Assembly: GCF_030286555.1 (NCBI RefSeq)
Contig: NZ_JASVWF010000008.1
Location: 62,001-126,000 of the forward strand
Origin: Actinomycetospora termitidis
GTDB lineage: Bacteria; Actinomycetota; Actinomycetes; Mycobacteriales; Pseudonocardiaceae
Direction: 5' to 3'
Length of the DNA: 64,000 nt
Made by a program: the position numbers and the translations under genes
Part shown: one piece after another, positions 8,210 through 17,070 of the stretch
Layout of the letters: every line of letters starts with the position of its first letter
How positions within the stretch are numbered: position 1 is the first letter of the stretch
Notes under the pieces: model-generated
What the model was told of the DNA's origin: nothing
What the model saw: the letters and a program-made list of their open reading frames with translations, nothing else
The model's database searches: none

Positions 8210-9535
8210 GTGATCGGAGAGGTGGACGCGGCGCCCGCTCCGACGTCACCACCTCCGCAGCGCCCGACCCGACGGCTGTTCCGGGCGACCGCACCGCGGC
8301 TGGTCGCGGGATTCACCGCGGCCGGGGTGCTGGTCACCGTCGGGCTGGCGGTCGCGATCGCGCTGGTCGCCCGCCACCAGGCGACCGTGGTGGCGACCGA
8401 CCAGGTCGCGCAGATCGCGACCGCGACCGCCCACGGCGTCGTCGAACCCCAACTGTCCGACGGGCTGCTCACCGGCGACCCGGCCGCGATCCGGGCGGTC
8501 GACGACGCCGTGCGCCGCGCGGTCCTCGGACACTCCCTGTTCCAGGTCAAGATCTGGGACGACGCCGGCCGGATCGTCTACAGCGACCACCCCGACGAGA
8601 TCGGCGACCGGCACTCCCTGGACGCCGCGGAACGCCGCGCCCTGGCCGGGCTCGACCAGGAGGCCGGCACCACCGAGGACGCCACGGGCACCGTGCTCGA
8701 GGTCTACACCGGGGTCCGGACCCCGGGCGGCACACCGCTGCTCTACGAGGCCTACTTCCGCTACGACGCCGTCGCCGAGGCGGGCTGGGACGCCTGGCGG
8801 ACCTTCGCGCCGCTCTCGGTCGGCGCCCTGCTGCTGCTCGAACTCGTCCAGATCCCACTCGCGGTCGTGCTCGCCCGCAAGCTGCAGCGCCGCGAGCGCC
8901 AGCGCGAACGGCTGCTCCGGCACGCCGTCGAGGCCTCCACCGCCGAACGACGGCGGATCGCGCAGGACCTGCACGACGGCGTCGTCCAGGAACTCACCGG
9001 CATCACCTACGGGCTCGACGCGACCCGGCTGCGAGGCGGACCCGAGGCGGGGGTGGCCACCGAGTCCGCCACACGACTGCGCGAGAGCATCGGGTCGCTG
9101 CGCACGCTGCTCGTCGACATCTACCCGCCCAACCTCGCCGAGGAGGGCCTCGGGCCGGCCCTGCACGAGTTGGCGGCGGGCCTGCGCCGTCGCCGGCCGA
9201 CGGTGGCGGTCCACCTGGACGACGTCGACGAGGTCGGCCCCGCCGAGGCCGCCCTGCTCTACCGCGCGACCCAGGAGACGGTGCGCAACATCGTCAGCCA
9301 CGCCGGCGCCGAGCACGTCCAGCTCACCCTGACGACGGTGCCGGACGGCTGGCGACTCGACGTCGCCGACGACGGGCGCGGGTTCGACCCCAACGAGGCC
9401 GCCGCCCGACGCGCCGCGGGCCACCTCGGGCTGCGGTCGATCACCGACCTGGTCGAGGACGCCGGCGGGTCCGTCGACATCCGGTCCGCACCCGGTGCCG
9501 GCACCACCGTCACCGTCCGGCTACCGCCGACGTGA
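8210..9535 (+). CDS. NarL-type sensor histidine kinase
   Basis: A membrane sensor of 441 aa that phosphorylates the response regulator encoded next. One membrane segment lies at about residues 31-53, an extracytoplasmic PAS/CACHE-like sensing region follows, and a second segment (SVGALLLLELVQIPLAVVLA) leads into a HisKA_3 dimerisation domain with RRRIAQDLHDGVVQE. The HATPase domain has ETVRNIVSHAGAEHV and DDGRGFDP. The GTG start at 8210 is chosen; an upstream frame start adds an unlikely N-terminus. Its stop overlaps the response regulator start. Confidence 0.88.
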   Translation: MIGEVDAAPAPTSPPPQRPTRRLFRATAPRLVAGFTAAGVLVTVGLAVAIALVARHQATVVATDQVAQIATATAHGVVEPQLSDGLLTGDPAAIRAVDDAVRRAVLGHSLFQVKIWDDAGRIVYSDHPDEIGDRHSLDAAERRALAGLDQEAGTTEDATGTVLEVYTGVRTPGGTPLLYEAYFRYDAVAEAGWDAWRTFAPLSVGALLLLELVQIPLAVVLARKLQRRERQRERLLRHAVEASTAERRRIAQDLHDGVVQELTGITYGLDATRLRGGPEAGVATESATRLRESIGSLRTLLVDIYPPNLAEEGLGPALHELAAGLRRRRPTVAVHLDDVDEVGPAEAALLYRATQETVRNIVSHAGAEHVQLTLTTVPDGWRLDVADDGRGFDPNEAAARRAAGHLGLRSITDLVEDAGGSVDIRSAPGAGTTVTVRLPPT

Positions 9536-10161
9536 CCACCGTCCTCGTGGTCGACGACCACGCCGTCGTCCGCCAGGGCCTCGTCACCCTGATCTCCACC
9601 GTCGACGACCTCACCGTCGTCGGCGAGGCCCGCGACGGCGACGCCGCGGTCACCGAGACCGAGCGGCTGCGACCCGACGTCGTGCTCATGGACCTCTCCA
9701 TGCCCGGCACCGACGGGGCGACCGCGACCGGCCGCATCCGGACGGCCGTCCCCGGGACCCGCGTCCTCGTCCTCACCTCGTTCGCCGACCAACGCCACGT
9801 CCTCGCCGCCCTCGACGCCGGGGCCGACGGCTACCTGCTCAAGCACGCCGAACCGGAGACCATCATCGAGGGACTCCGCCAGGTCGCCCGCGGCGAGGTC
9901 CCGCTCGACGGGCGCGCCGCCCGGGTCCTTCTCAGCGCCCGCTCCGCCCCCGCACGCACCGTCGACCTCACCGACCGCGAGACCGAGGTACTCCTGCTGG
10001 TCGCCGACGGGCTCGGCAACAAACAGATCGCCCGCCGCCTCACCATCACCGAACGCACCGTCAAGAACCACCTCACCAACATCTACCAACGCCTCGGCGT
10101 CACCGACCGCACCCAGGCCGCACTCTGGACCGCACGCCACCTCCGCCCAGCCGACCAGTGA
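9532..10161 (+). CDS. NarL/FixJ-type response regulator
   Basis: A 209-aa two-domain regulator. The receiver domain has the acidic pocket VVDDH, phospho-acceptor Asp in DVVLMDLSMPG, the Thr/Ser of VLVLTSF and Lys of YLLKH. The C-terminal LuxR-type helix-turn-helix is LTDRETEVLLLVADG with TERTVKNHLTNIYQRLG. The GTG at 9532 overlaps the kinase stop, so kinase and regulator are made together. The aldehyde dehydrogenase gene just downstream is a possible target. Confidence 0.9.
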   Translation: MTTVLVVDDHAVVRQGLVTLISTVDDLTVVGEARDGDAAVTETERLRPDVVLMDLSMPGTDGATATGRIRTAVPGTRVLVLTSFADQRHVLAALDAGADGYLLKHAEPETIIEGLRQVARGEVPLDGRAARVLLSARSAPARTVDLTDRETEVLLLVADGLGNKQIARRLTITERTVKNHLTNIYQRLGVTDRTQAALWTARHLRPADQ

Positions 10162-10290
10162 TCCCGCGAGACGAGCGGGTGCGGGCCGGCACGGTCGGCA
10201 CCCCCTACGTGAGCATCGAGGTACGCCTGGCCGAGCTCGCGCGGGCCGGAGTCCCCCTCGTTCCATCCTTCCGCAACGACGGGCACAGCT

Positions 10291-10321
10291 CTTGTCAAAC
10301 TCCGCATCTGCGGTGACAGTA
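10291..10321 (+). promoter_or_regulatory. Candidate promoter with inverted repeat upstream of the aldehyde dehydrogenase gene
   Basis: The 200 bases between the response regulator and the dehydrogenase hold TTGTCA, then 17 bases, then GACAGT, a plausible -35/-10 pair. An inverted repeat CCGCA-TC-TGCGG at 10302-10313 sits between the two elements, where a repressor would block RNA polymerase. The match is modest and untested. Confidence 0.35.
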
Positions 10322-10360
10322 GGGGGTGTCCGACCTCACCTACGGGCAGGAGACCCTGAC

Positions 10361-11839
10361 GTGACCGCCATCGCCGACGCTCGCACCGAGCTGGACCGCA
10401 CGCGCTTCTTCATCGACGGCGAGTGGGTCGAGCCGCGCGGCACCGAGACCCACCGCGCCATCGAGGCCGCCACCGGGGAGGTGCTCGGCGAGGCCGCGCT
10501 CGGTACCGACGCCGACATCGACGCCGCCGTCCGCGCCGCCCGGCGGGCCCTCGATGAAGGTCCCTGGGGGCGGACCTCGGTCGCGGAGCGCGTGGACTTC
10601 ATGCTGCGCTTCGCCGACGCCCTCGAGGCTCGCGCCGAGTCGACGAGCCGCCTGGTCAGCCAGGAGAACGGCATGCCGATCGCGCTGTCGTCGGCGTTCA
10701 ACGGCGGCGCGCCCGCCGGCCTGCTGCGGATGTTCGCGCAGGTCATCCAGAACGTCGAGCTGGAGTCGGTACGCCCGAGCACGGGTGTCGACGGCGCCAC
10801 CATCGTGCGCCGGGAGCCGGTCGGGGTCGTCGGCGCGATCACGCCGTGGAACTACCCCCAGGCGCTCGCGATGTTCAAGGTCGCCCCGGCCCTCGCCGCC
10901 GGCTGCACCGTCGTGCTCAAGCCATCGCCCGAGACCGCACTCGACACCTACGTCTTCGCCGACGCGGCTCAGGAGATCGGCCTGCCGCCGGGCGTGCTCA
11001 ACATCGTGCTCGCGGGTCGCGAGGCCGGCGCGTCGCTGGTGACCCACCCCGGCGTCGACAAGATCGCCTTCACCGGCTCCACCGCCGCCGGGCGCTGGAT
11101 CGGCGCCGAGTGCGGCCGGCTGATCCGTCGCTGCACCCTCGAACTGGGCGGCAAGTCCGCGTCGGTGTTCCTCGAGGACGCCGACCTCGACACCTTCCTG
11201 CGCGCCCTGCCCACGTCGTCGTTCATGAACAACGCCCAGACCTGCACCACCGCCTCCCGCATGCTGGTCGCGCGCTCGCGCTACGACGAGGTGGTGGAGG
11301 CGGTCGCCCAGTACTCCCGCGACCAGGTGGTCGGCAATCCGCTCGACCCGGCGACGACCGTCGGCCCGATGGCCTCGCATACCCACCTCGAGCGCGTGCT
11401 GGGCTACATCGACGTCGGACGGAACTCCTCGGCGCGCCTGGTCACCGGCGGCGGCCGTGGTGACTTCGACCGCGGCTGGTTCGTCGAGCCCACCGTGTTC
11501 GCGGACGTCGACAACAACGATCAGCTCGCCCGCGAGGAGGTCTTCGGCCCCGTCTTCGCGATGACGCCGTTCGACTCCGACGACGAGGCCGTGCGGATCG
11601 CGAACGACTCCAATTACGGTCTCGGCGGCTCGGTGTACTCGGCCGACGAGGAGCGCGGGCTCGGCGTTGCCCGCCGGATCCGGACGGGGACGATCGGCGT
11701 CAACCGCTACGACATCGACCTCGGGGCCCCCTTCGGCGGGATGAAGGACTCCGGGATCGGCCGCGAGCTCGGACCCGAGGGCATCAACAACTACCTCGAG
11801 TACAAGTCGATCTACGCGCCGGCGAGCTACCTGCGCTGA
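10361..11839 (+). CDS. Aldehyde dehydrogenase (NAD(P)-dependent, non-acylating)
   Basis: Oxidises an aldehyde to the carboxylate. It has FIDGEWVEP at the N-terminus, GAITPWNYP, the glycine motif FTGSTAAG, general base Glu in LELGGKSA, and the nucleophile Cys in NNAQTCTTASR, followed by REEVFGPVF. At 492 aa it is a normal family member resembling betaine-aldehyde/phenylacetaldehyde dehydrogenases. The GTG at 10361 has AGGAG eight bases upstream; an ATG-less longer frame is rejected. It stands alone with its own promoter candidate and terminator, next to a two-component system. Confidence 0.88.
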   Translation: MTAIADARTELDRTRFFIDGEWVEPRGTETHRAIEAATGEVLGEAALGTDADIDAAVRAARRALDEGPWGRTSVAERVDFMLRFADALEARAESTSRLVSQENGMPIALSSAFNGGAPAGLLRMFAQVIQNVELESVRPSTGVDGATIVRREPVGVVGAITPWNYPQALAMFKVAPALAAGCTVVLKPSPETALDTYVFADAAQEIGLPPGVLNIVLAGREAGASLVTHPGVDKIAFTGSTAAGRWIGAECGRLIRRCTLELGGKSASVFLEDADLDTFLRALPTSSFMNNAQTCTTASRMLVARSRYDEVVEAVAQYSRDQVVGNPLDPATTVGPMASHTHLERVLGYIDVGRNSSARLVTGGGRGDFDRGWFVEPTVFADVDNNDQLAREEVFGPVFAMTPFDSDDEAVRIANDSNYGLGGSVYSADEERGLGVARRIRTGTIGVNRYDIDLGAPFGGMKDSGIGRELGPEGINNYLEYKSIYAPASYLR

Positions 11840-11844
11840 TCCTT

Positions 11845-11881
11845 CCCGACGACGGGTCCGCACGGCGGACCCGTCGTCGGG
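11845..11881 (+). terminator. Rho-independent-type terminator after the aldehyde dehydrogenase
   Basis: A perfect 16-bp stem (CCCGACGACGGGTCCG and its complement) with a 5-base loop starts 5 bases after the stop codon. There is no T tract, as is common in high-GC actinobacteria. Its first arm shares TTCCCGACGACGGGT with the terminator at 56798-56828. Confidence 0.75.
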
Positions 11882-11975
11882 AACGTGTCACCGGGATCAC
11901 CCGATCGGACTTCGGGCCCGACGTGGGCGACGAGCTCCGCCGGACCGACACCCGAGGCAGCGGAAGCCGGTCAGG

Positions 11976-12806
11976 TCAGGGTCGGCGCGCCCGCACGAGC
12001 CACGTCGCCGAGTCGAACAGCACCCCGTCCGGGGTGTCGTGGGCCTCGAACAGCCCGCGGAGGCGGTCGAGGGCACGCGCACGGGTGGCCTCGTCGTACC
12101 CGTCGAGCACGGCCGCGTGGTGGGTGACCACGAAACGCAGGGCATCGTCCGGATCGGCCCCCGACCAGTGCGGGGCCCGCAGGTCCTCGAGATCGACGTC
12201 GACGAAGCCCGCTGTCCCCAGGACGTCCCGGACGCGGACCGCGTCGCTGAGCCCGAACGGGCTCGGCCCGTCGGTCGGCGGGATCGGCGCCTCCCGGTCG
12301 GGGTGCAGGGCGCGCAGCACCTCGACCTGCCAGGGATTGCGCTCCGGGCCCTGCCAGGTGAGCAGCACGAGCCGCCCCTCGGGGCGCATCACCCGGAACA
12401 GAGCGGAGAACGCGGTGACGGGGTCGTCGAAGAACATCGACCCGAAGTGACTCGCCACGACGTCGAACGGCCCCTCGGGCAGCGGGTCGACCTGCGCGTC
12501 CGCCACCACGAACTCCGCGTCGCCGCGACCCGCCGCCCGCGCGCGACGACGGGCGAGCTCGACGAGAGGAACGGACACGTCGACCCCGACCACGCGACAC
12601 GCGGTCGCCGCGATCTCGAGAGCGAGGGCCCCGGGGCCACTGCCCACGTCGAGCACCGTGTCGTCCGCGCCCGCGCCGACCGCAGCGAGGTAGGCCGCGT
12701 CGAAGTCGGCGTACCCGCGCTCGAAGTGCTCGGCGTACTCGCTCCAGGCACTCCCCGACGGGCCGTTCCACCGGGCGCGCTGCTCGGCATTGGGCTCGGT
12801 GTCCAC
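11976..12806 (-). CDS. Class I SAM-dependent methyltransferase
   Basis: Transfers a methyl group from S-adenosylmethionine. The SAM-binding motif I is VLDVGSGPGALALEIA, motif II contains VVGVDVS, and the post-motif is FDVVASHFGSMFF. 276 aa. The N-terminus (AEQRARWNGPSGSAWSEYAEHFERGY) resembles UbiE/Coq5-like methyltransferases. It follows the XRE regulator gene by 21 bases on the same strand. Its last ~250 bases recur as a diverged copy at 49681-49932. Substrate unknown. Confidence 0.85.
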   Translation of the reverse strand: MDTEPNAEQRARWNGPSGSAWSEYAEHFERGYADFDAAYLAAVGAGADDTVLDVGSGPGALALEIAATACRVVGVDVSVPLVELARRRARAAGRGDAEFVVADAQVDPLPEGPFDVVASHFGSMFFDDPVTAFSALFRVMRPEGRLVLLTWQGPERNPWQVEVLRALHPDREAPIPPTDGPSPFGLSDAVRVRDVLGTAGFVDVDLEDLRAPHWSGADPDDALRFVVTHHAAVLDGYDEATRARALDRLRGLFEAHDTPDGVLFDSATWLVRARRP

Positions 12807-12827
12807 GGCTCCATCCTGGAGGACGGA

Positions 12828-13727
12828 TCACCGACGCTCGTCGACGGTCCCGGTCGCCGCGTCCGTGAGGTGCGTGGCCGTCCACGACGCGAGGAGCACG
12901 AGCGCATCCGCCGACGGCGACGCGGGTTCGGGGCTGTAGACCGTGAGCTGCAGGCCCGGATCGGCCGGCAGCGGGATCGTCTCGTAGCCGACCTCGAGGT
13001 CCCCGACGACGGGGTGGTGGAACCGCTTGATCCCGGTCCGGTGCAGGCGCACGTTGTGCTTGGCCCAGCGCACGCGGAACTCCTCGCTGCGCGTCGAGAG
13101 CTCGCCGACGAGGTCGGAGATGCCGCGGTCGTAGGGGTCGCGGCCCGCCGCCGTGCGCAGGTTGTTCACCGCCACGTCGGCCATGAACTCCCAGTCCGGA
13201 TAGAACTCCGGGGCCTTCGGGTCGAGGAAGCAGAACCGGGCGAAGTTCACCGGCACCGTCGGGTCCGGGCGCTGCGGGTCCGGGTAGAGCGGCGCGTAGA
13301 ACGCGTGCCCCAGCGTGTTCGCGGCGACGAGATCCTGCCGCGCGTTGCCGATCATCCCGGGCACCGTGAGAGCGTCGAGCAGCCGCCGGAGCATCGGGCG
13401 GATCGTGGTCGCCCGCCGCGGACGCGGGCGGGCGGGACGGGTGGCGATGCCGCGGTGCAGGTCCTCGAGGTGCGAGCGCTCCGCCTCATCGAGTTGCAGC
13501 GCCCGCGCGATCGCGTCGAGCACGGCCTCGGAGACGCCGGCGGCCTTCCCGCGCTCGAGCTGGGTGTAGTAGTCGATCGAGAGACCGGCCAGGGTCGCGA
13601 CCTCCTGGCGGCGCAGCCCGGGCACGCGCCGCTTGCCGGCGTCGTACACCGGCAGCCCGACCTGGTCGGGGGTGATCCGCGCACGGCGCGAGGTGAGGAA
13701 CTCGCCGAGCTCACTGCGGGCGTCCAT
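12828..13727 (-). CDS. XRE-type regulator with MmyB-like ligand-binding domain
   Basis: A 299-aa DNA-binding regulator. The N-terminal helix-turn-helix includes VPGLRRQEVATLAGLSIDYY and LERGKAAGVS, a pattern typical of the large actinobacterial helix-turn-helix/MmyB family. The C-terminal PAS-like domain has NARQDLVAANTLGHAF, RFCFLDP and the conserved RWAKHNVRLH. It is divergent from an alcohol dehydrogenase operon with a 115-base gap. Proteins of this family usually repress a neighbouring oxidoreductase gene, so it probably controls 13843-17042. Confidence 0.85.
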   Translation of the reverse strand: MDARSELGEFLTSRRARITPDQVGLPVYDAGKRRVPGLRRQEVATLAGLSIDYYTQLERGKAAGVSEAVLDAIARALQLDEAERSHLEDLHRGIATRPARPRPRRATTIRPMLRRLLDALTVPGMIGNARQDLVAANTLGHAFYAPLYPDPQRPDPTVPVNFARFCFLDPKAPEFYPDWEFMADVAVNNLRTAAGRDPYDRGISDLVGELSTRSEEFRVRWAKHNVRLHRTGIKRFHHPVVGDLEVGYETIPLPADPGLQLTVYSPEPASPSADALVLLASWTATHLTDAATGTVDERR

Positions 13728-13842
13728 GGCTCGACGGTACGACCGTCGCGGTCCTCGTGAGGGGTGTTGCCGGCACCCCCCTCCCGGCACCCCTCCCGAC
13801 TCCGCCTGTCACGACGACGGGTCGGGGCGTTCTGTGGTCGTC

Positions 13843-14880
13843 ATGCGAGCCACCCTGATGTACGCCGCCGGCGACGTCCGCACCGAGGACGTCCCCGACC
13901 CCCGCCTCGAGGCACCCACCGACGCCCTGGTGCGGATCACCACCTCCTGCATCTGCGGCAGCGACCTGTGGCCCTACGCCTCGATGCCCGCCACCGACGG
14001 ACCCGCGCGGATGGGTCACGAGTTCCTCGGCGTCGTCGAGGAGGTCGGCCCGGAGGTGTCCGGACTCAAGCCCGGGGACTTCGTCGTCGCCCCGTTCGCC
14101 TACTCCGACGGCACCTGCGCGTTCTGCCGCGAGGGCCTGCAGACCTCCTGCGTGCACGGCGGGTTCTGGGACGAGCCCGGACAGCAGGGCGGACAGGCCG
14201 AGGCCATCCGCGTCCCGCTCGCCGACGGCACCCTCGCGAAGCTCCCGGTCGGCGCGGACACCGCACTCGCGCCCTCGCTGCTGACCCTCTCCGACGTCTT
14301 CGGCACCGGCTACCACGCCGCCGTCCAAGGCCGGGTTGAACCCGGCAAGACCGTCGCGGTCGTCGGCGACGGCGCCGTCGGGCTGCTCGCCGTCGCGTCG
14401 GCGAAGCTGCTCGGCGCTGAACAGATCATCCTCATGGGCCGGCACAAGACCCGCACCGACCTCGGGGTCGAGTTCGGCGCCACCGACGTCGTCGCCGAAC
14501 GCGGCGACGAGGGCATCGAGAAGGTCCGGGAACTCACCGGCGGCGAGGGCGCGCACGTCGTCCTCGAAGCCGTCGGCGCCCGCCCCGCCTACGACCAGTC
14601 CCTCGGCATCGTCCGCCCCGGCGGCACCATCAGCCGCGTCGGAGTCCCGCAGTACGACGACGCCCCCGTCGGGTTCGGCAGCCTCTTCGGCCCCAACGTC
14701 ACCCTCACCGGCGGCCCCGCCCCCACCCGCGCCTACATCGAGACCCTGCTCCCCCACGTCCTCGACGGCACCGTCGAACCGGGCAAGGTCTTCGACCGCG
14801 CCGTCGGCCTCGACGGCGTCCCCGTCGGGTACCGCGCGATGGCCGACCGCGAGGCCCTCAAGGTCCTGGTCACGCCGTGA
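13843..14880 (+). CDS. Zinc-dependent alcohol dehydrogenase family protein
   Basis: A medium-chain dehydrogenase/reductase of 345 aa. The catalytic zinc ligands are in CICGSDLW and GHEFLG; the structural zinc region is reduced (CAFCREGLQTSC). The cofactor motif is VVGDGAVGLLAV. The ATG at 13843 is chosen; GTG codons just upstream are possible. It heads a plus-strand operon with an MFS transporter (4-base overlap), a CMD-family protein and a cupin. This gene set is often found as a redox-detoxification unit downstream of an XRE/MmyB repressor. Confidence 0.85.
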   Translation: MRATLMYAAGDVRTEDVPDPRLEAPTDALVRITTSCICGSDLWPYASMPATDGPARMGHEFLGVVEEVGPEVSGLKPGDFVVAPFAYSDGTCAFCREGLQTSCVHGGFWDEPGQQGGQAEAIRVPLADGTLAKLPVGADTALAPSLLTLSDVFGTGYHAAVQGRVEPGKTVAVVGDGAVGLLAVASAKLLGAEQIILMGRHKTRTDLGVEFGATDVVAERGDEGIEKVRELTGGEGAHVVLEAVGARPAYDQSLGIVRPGGTISRVGVPQYDDAPVGFGSLFGPNVTLTGGPAPTRAYIETLLPHVLDGTVEPGKVFDRAVGLDGVPVGYRAMADREALKVLVTP

Positions 14881-16250
14881 CCACCCGGTCCCGCGACGCC
14901 ACCGTCGTGGTCGCCGGGGCCGGGGTGTGGCTCACTCTGGTCGCGTTCACCACGCCGCTGGCGACGCTCGTCGCCACTGCGGACGGCCTCGGCGCGGGAC
15001 CGGGCGCGCAGGCGTGGATCCTCGCCGGGATGAGCCTCGGGTGCGCCGCCGGGCTGATGGCCGCCGGGTCGCTCGGAGACGAGCGCGGACGACGGCGGGT
15101 GTTCGTCGTCGGGGCCCTGCTCCTCGCCCTGGCCTCGGTGCTCGGCGGGCTCGCGACTGCCGCGTGGTGGCTCGTCGTCATGCGGGTCGTGCAGGGCCTC
15201 GGCGGTGCGGCGGTCATGGCCTGCGGACTCGGCCTGGTCGGTCGGTCGTTCCCGGACGGCCGCGCCCGGTCCCGCGCGACCGCGGCGTGGGGTGCCGCGC
15301 TCGGTGCGGGGGTGGCGACGGGGCCGCTCGTCGCCTCCGGGCTCGCCGCGCTCGGCGGGTGGCGTCTGCCGTACCTGACGATCGCCCTCGTCGCGGTGGG
15401 ACTCGCCGTGGCCGGGCAGGTCCTGCTCGCCGAGTCCCGTGCCGACCGGCCGCGGCCGATCGACGTTCCCGGCACCGTGCTGCTCCCCGCGGCGGTGGCG
15501 GCACTCCTGGCCGGGCTCGTACAGGGCCGCAGCGACGGGCCCACACCGGGAACGATCGTCCTGCTGGTCGGCGCGGCCGTCCTGGCCGCCGGGTTCGTCG
15601 TCGTCGAGCACCGCAGCCCCGCCCCGATGCTCGACCTCGGGCTCTTCCGCCGTCCGGACTTCACTGGCGCGACCGTCGCTGCCCTGGGCGCCGGTGCCGG
15701 GGTGCTCTCGCTGTCGAACTTCGTCCCGACCGTGCTCGAGCGTGGTCTCGGACTCGGGGCCCTCGCCGCGTCCGTGGTGCTGCTGGCGTGGTCGGGGACG
15801 AGCGCCGTCACCGCCTACGCGGCACGCTGGTTCCCCGAGTCGGTCACCCCGCGGACGCTGCTCGTCGGGGGCCTGGTGGGGATCGCCGTCGGCCAGGTCG
15901 CGCTGCTCGGACTCGACGTCGACTCCTCCCCCGCCCGGCTGGTGCCCGGTCTCCTGATCGCCGGCGCCGCCAACGGGGTCCTCAACGCCGCCCTCGGGCG
16001 CCAGGCCGTGGCGAGCGTGCCGCCCGACCGCGCCGCGATGGGGTCGGGCGCCAACAACACCGCGCGCTACGTCGGCTCGGCCGTCGGGATCACCGTGTGC
16101 GCGGTCCTCGTCGCCGGAGCCGGCGCCGGACCCGCCGCCGCGATCGCCGGGTGGGACACGGACGTCATCGTCACCGCGATCATCTCCCTGGCGTGCGCCG
16201 TGATCGCGCTCGTCGTCCGGGCACCCTCCCGGGTCCCGACCTCCACCTGA
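14877..16250 (+). CDS. MFS transporter, drug/H+ antiporter type
   Basis: A 457-aa integral membrane exporter with many hydrophobic segments (the first is WLTLVAFTTPLATLVA) and the MFS loop motif GSLGDERGRRRVF between segments 2 and 3. It fits the DHA2 (EmrB/QacA-like) group, probably with 12-14 segments. The GTG start overlaps the alcohol dehydrogenase stop. With that enzyme and the two small proteins that follow it probably removes a toxic small molecule, but the substrate is unknown. Confidence 0.8.
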   Translation: MTTRSRDATVVVAGAGVWLTLVAFTTPLATLVATADGLGAGPGAQAWILAGMSLGCAAGLMAAGSLGDERGRRRVFVVGALLLALASVLGGLATAAWWLVVMRVVQGLGGAAVMACGLGLVGRSFPDGRARSRATAAWGAALGAGVATGPLVASGLAALGGWRLPYLTIALVAVGLAVAGQVLLAESRADRPRPIDVPGTVLLPAAVAALLAGLVQGRSDGPTPGTIVLLVGAAVLAAGFVVVEHRSPAPMLDLGLFRRPDFTGATVAALGAGAGVLSLSNFVPTVLERGLGLGALAASVVLLAWSGTSAVTAYAARWFPESVTPRTLLVGGLVGIAVGQVALLGLDVDSSPARLVPGLLIAGAANGVLNAALGRQAVASVPPDRAAMGSGANNTARYVGSAVGITVCAVLVAGAGAGPAAAIAGWDTDVIVTAIISLACAVIALVVRAPSRVPTST

Positions 16251-16270
16251 CGCTCCACGGAAGGACCACC

Positions 16271-16576
16271 ATGGCGCAGCACCCGCTCGACCTCGCCCCG
16301 AAGCTCAAGGAGCTCAACACCGAGGTCCTCTTCGGCGACGTCTGGGAACGCCCCGGCCTGTCCAAGCGCGACCGCAGCCTGATCACGGTCGCCTCGCTGG
16401 TCTCGCTGTACCGCACCGAGCAGCTCGGCTTCCACCTCAACCGGGCGATGGAGAACGGCCTGACCCGCGAGGAGCTGGTCGAGGCGATCACCCACCTCGC
16501 CTTCTACAGCGGCTGGCCGACCGCCGTCACCGCCCTGACCCGACTGCAGGAGGTCCTCGGGGAGGACGCCTCGTGA
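16271..16576 (+). CDS. Carboxymuconolactone decarboxylase (CMD) family protein
   Basis: A 101-aa all-helical protein of the CMD/AhpD fold. It has the family core DRSLITVASLVSLYRTEQLGFHLNRAMENG and EAITHLAFYSGWP. It lacks the CxxC of AhpD peroxidases, so it is not a disulfide-type peroxidase; it more resembles gamma-carboxymuconolactone decarboxylase-like proteins found beside cupins and dehydrogenases. The ATG at 16271 follows AAGGACC. It lies between the MFS and cupin genes in one operon. Confidence 0.82.
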   Translation: MAQHPLDLAPKLKELNTEVLFGDVWERPGLSKRDRSLITVASLVSLYRTEQLGFHLNRAMENGLTREELVEAITHLAFYSGWPTAVTALTRLQEVLGEDAS

Positions 16577-16637
16577 CCCCGATGCCTCTGCCCGCCGGCG
16601 GCGGCTGCACCGCCCTCTGACCCGACCAGGAGAACCC

Positions 16638-17042
16638 GTGGAACTCGACCCCCGGACCCCCACCGCCAAGGCGCCCGCCGAACGCTTCACCGGCGAGGTC
16701 TACCTCAACATCGTCCACCCCGCCCGCGAGCCCTCCCGCCTCTCCGCCGCGCTCGTGCGCTTCACCCCCGGCGCCCGCACGAACTGGCACTCCCACGTTC
16801 TCGGCCAGACCCTGGTCTGCACCGACGGCGAGGGCGTCGTCGTCGGCCGCGACGGCACCGTCATCCGACTGCGCCCCGGCGACAGCGTCTGGACCCCACC
16901 CGGCGAGGAACACTGGCACGGCTCCGTCGACGGCCAGCTGATGTGCCACTACGCCCTGCTCGAAGGCACCGCCGAGGGAGACGGCACCACCTGGCTCGAA
17001 CCCGTCACCGACGACCAGTACCGCCAGGCGCACTCCGACTGA
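16638..17042 (+). CDS. Cupin-domain protein
   Basis: A 134-aa single-domain cupin. The first cupin motif gives metal ligands in NWHSHVLGQTLVCTDGEG, and the second is PGDSVWTPPGEEHWHG. The pair CMD protein plus cupin is common and often paired with alcohol dehydrogenases in redox stress operons. GTG start at 16638 with AGGAGAA upstream. Last gene of the operon, converging on the tandem TetR gene at 17071. Enzymatic activity, if any, is unknown. Confidence 0.85.
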   Translation: MELDPRTPTAKAPAERFTGEVYLNIVHPAREPSRLSAALVRFTPGARTNWHSHVLGQTLVCTDGEGVVVGRDGTVIRLRPGDSVWTPPGEEHWHGSVDGQLMCHYALLEGTAEGDGTTWLEPVTDDQYRQAHSD

Positions 17043-17070
17043 CCGGGGTCGGCCGGCCCGTGGGAGGCGT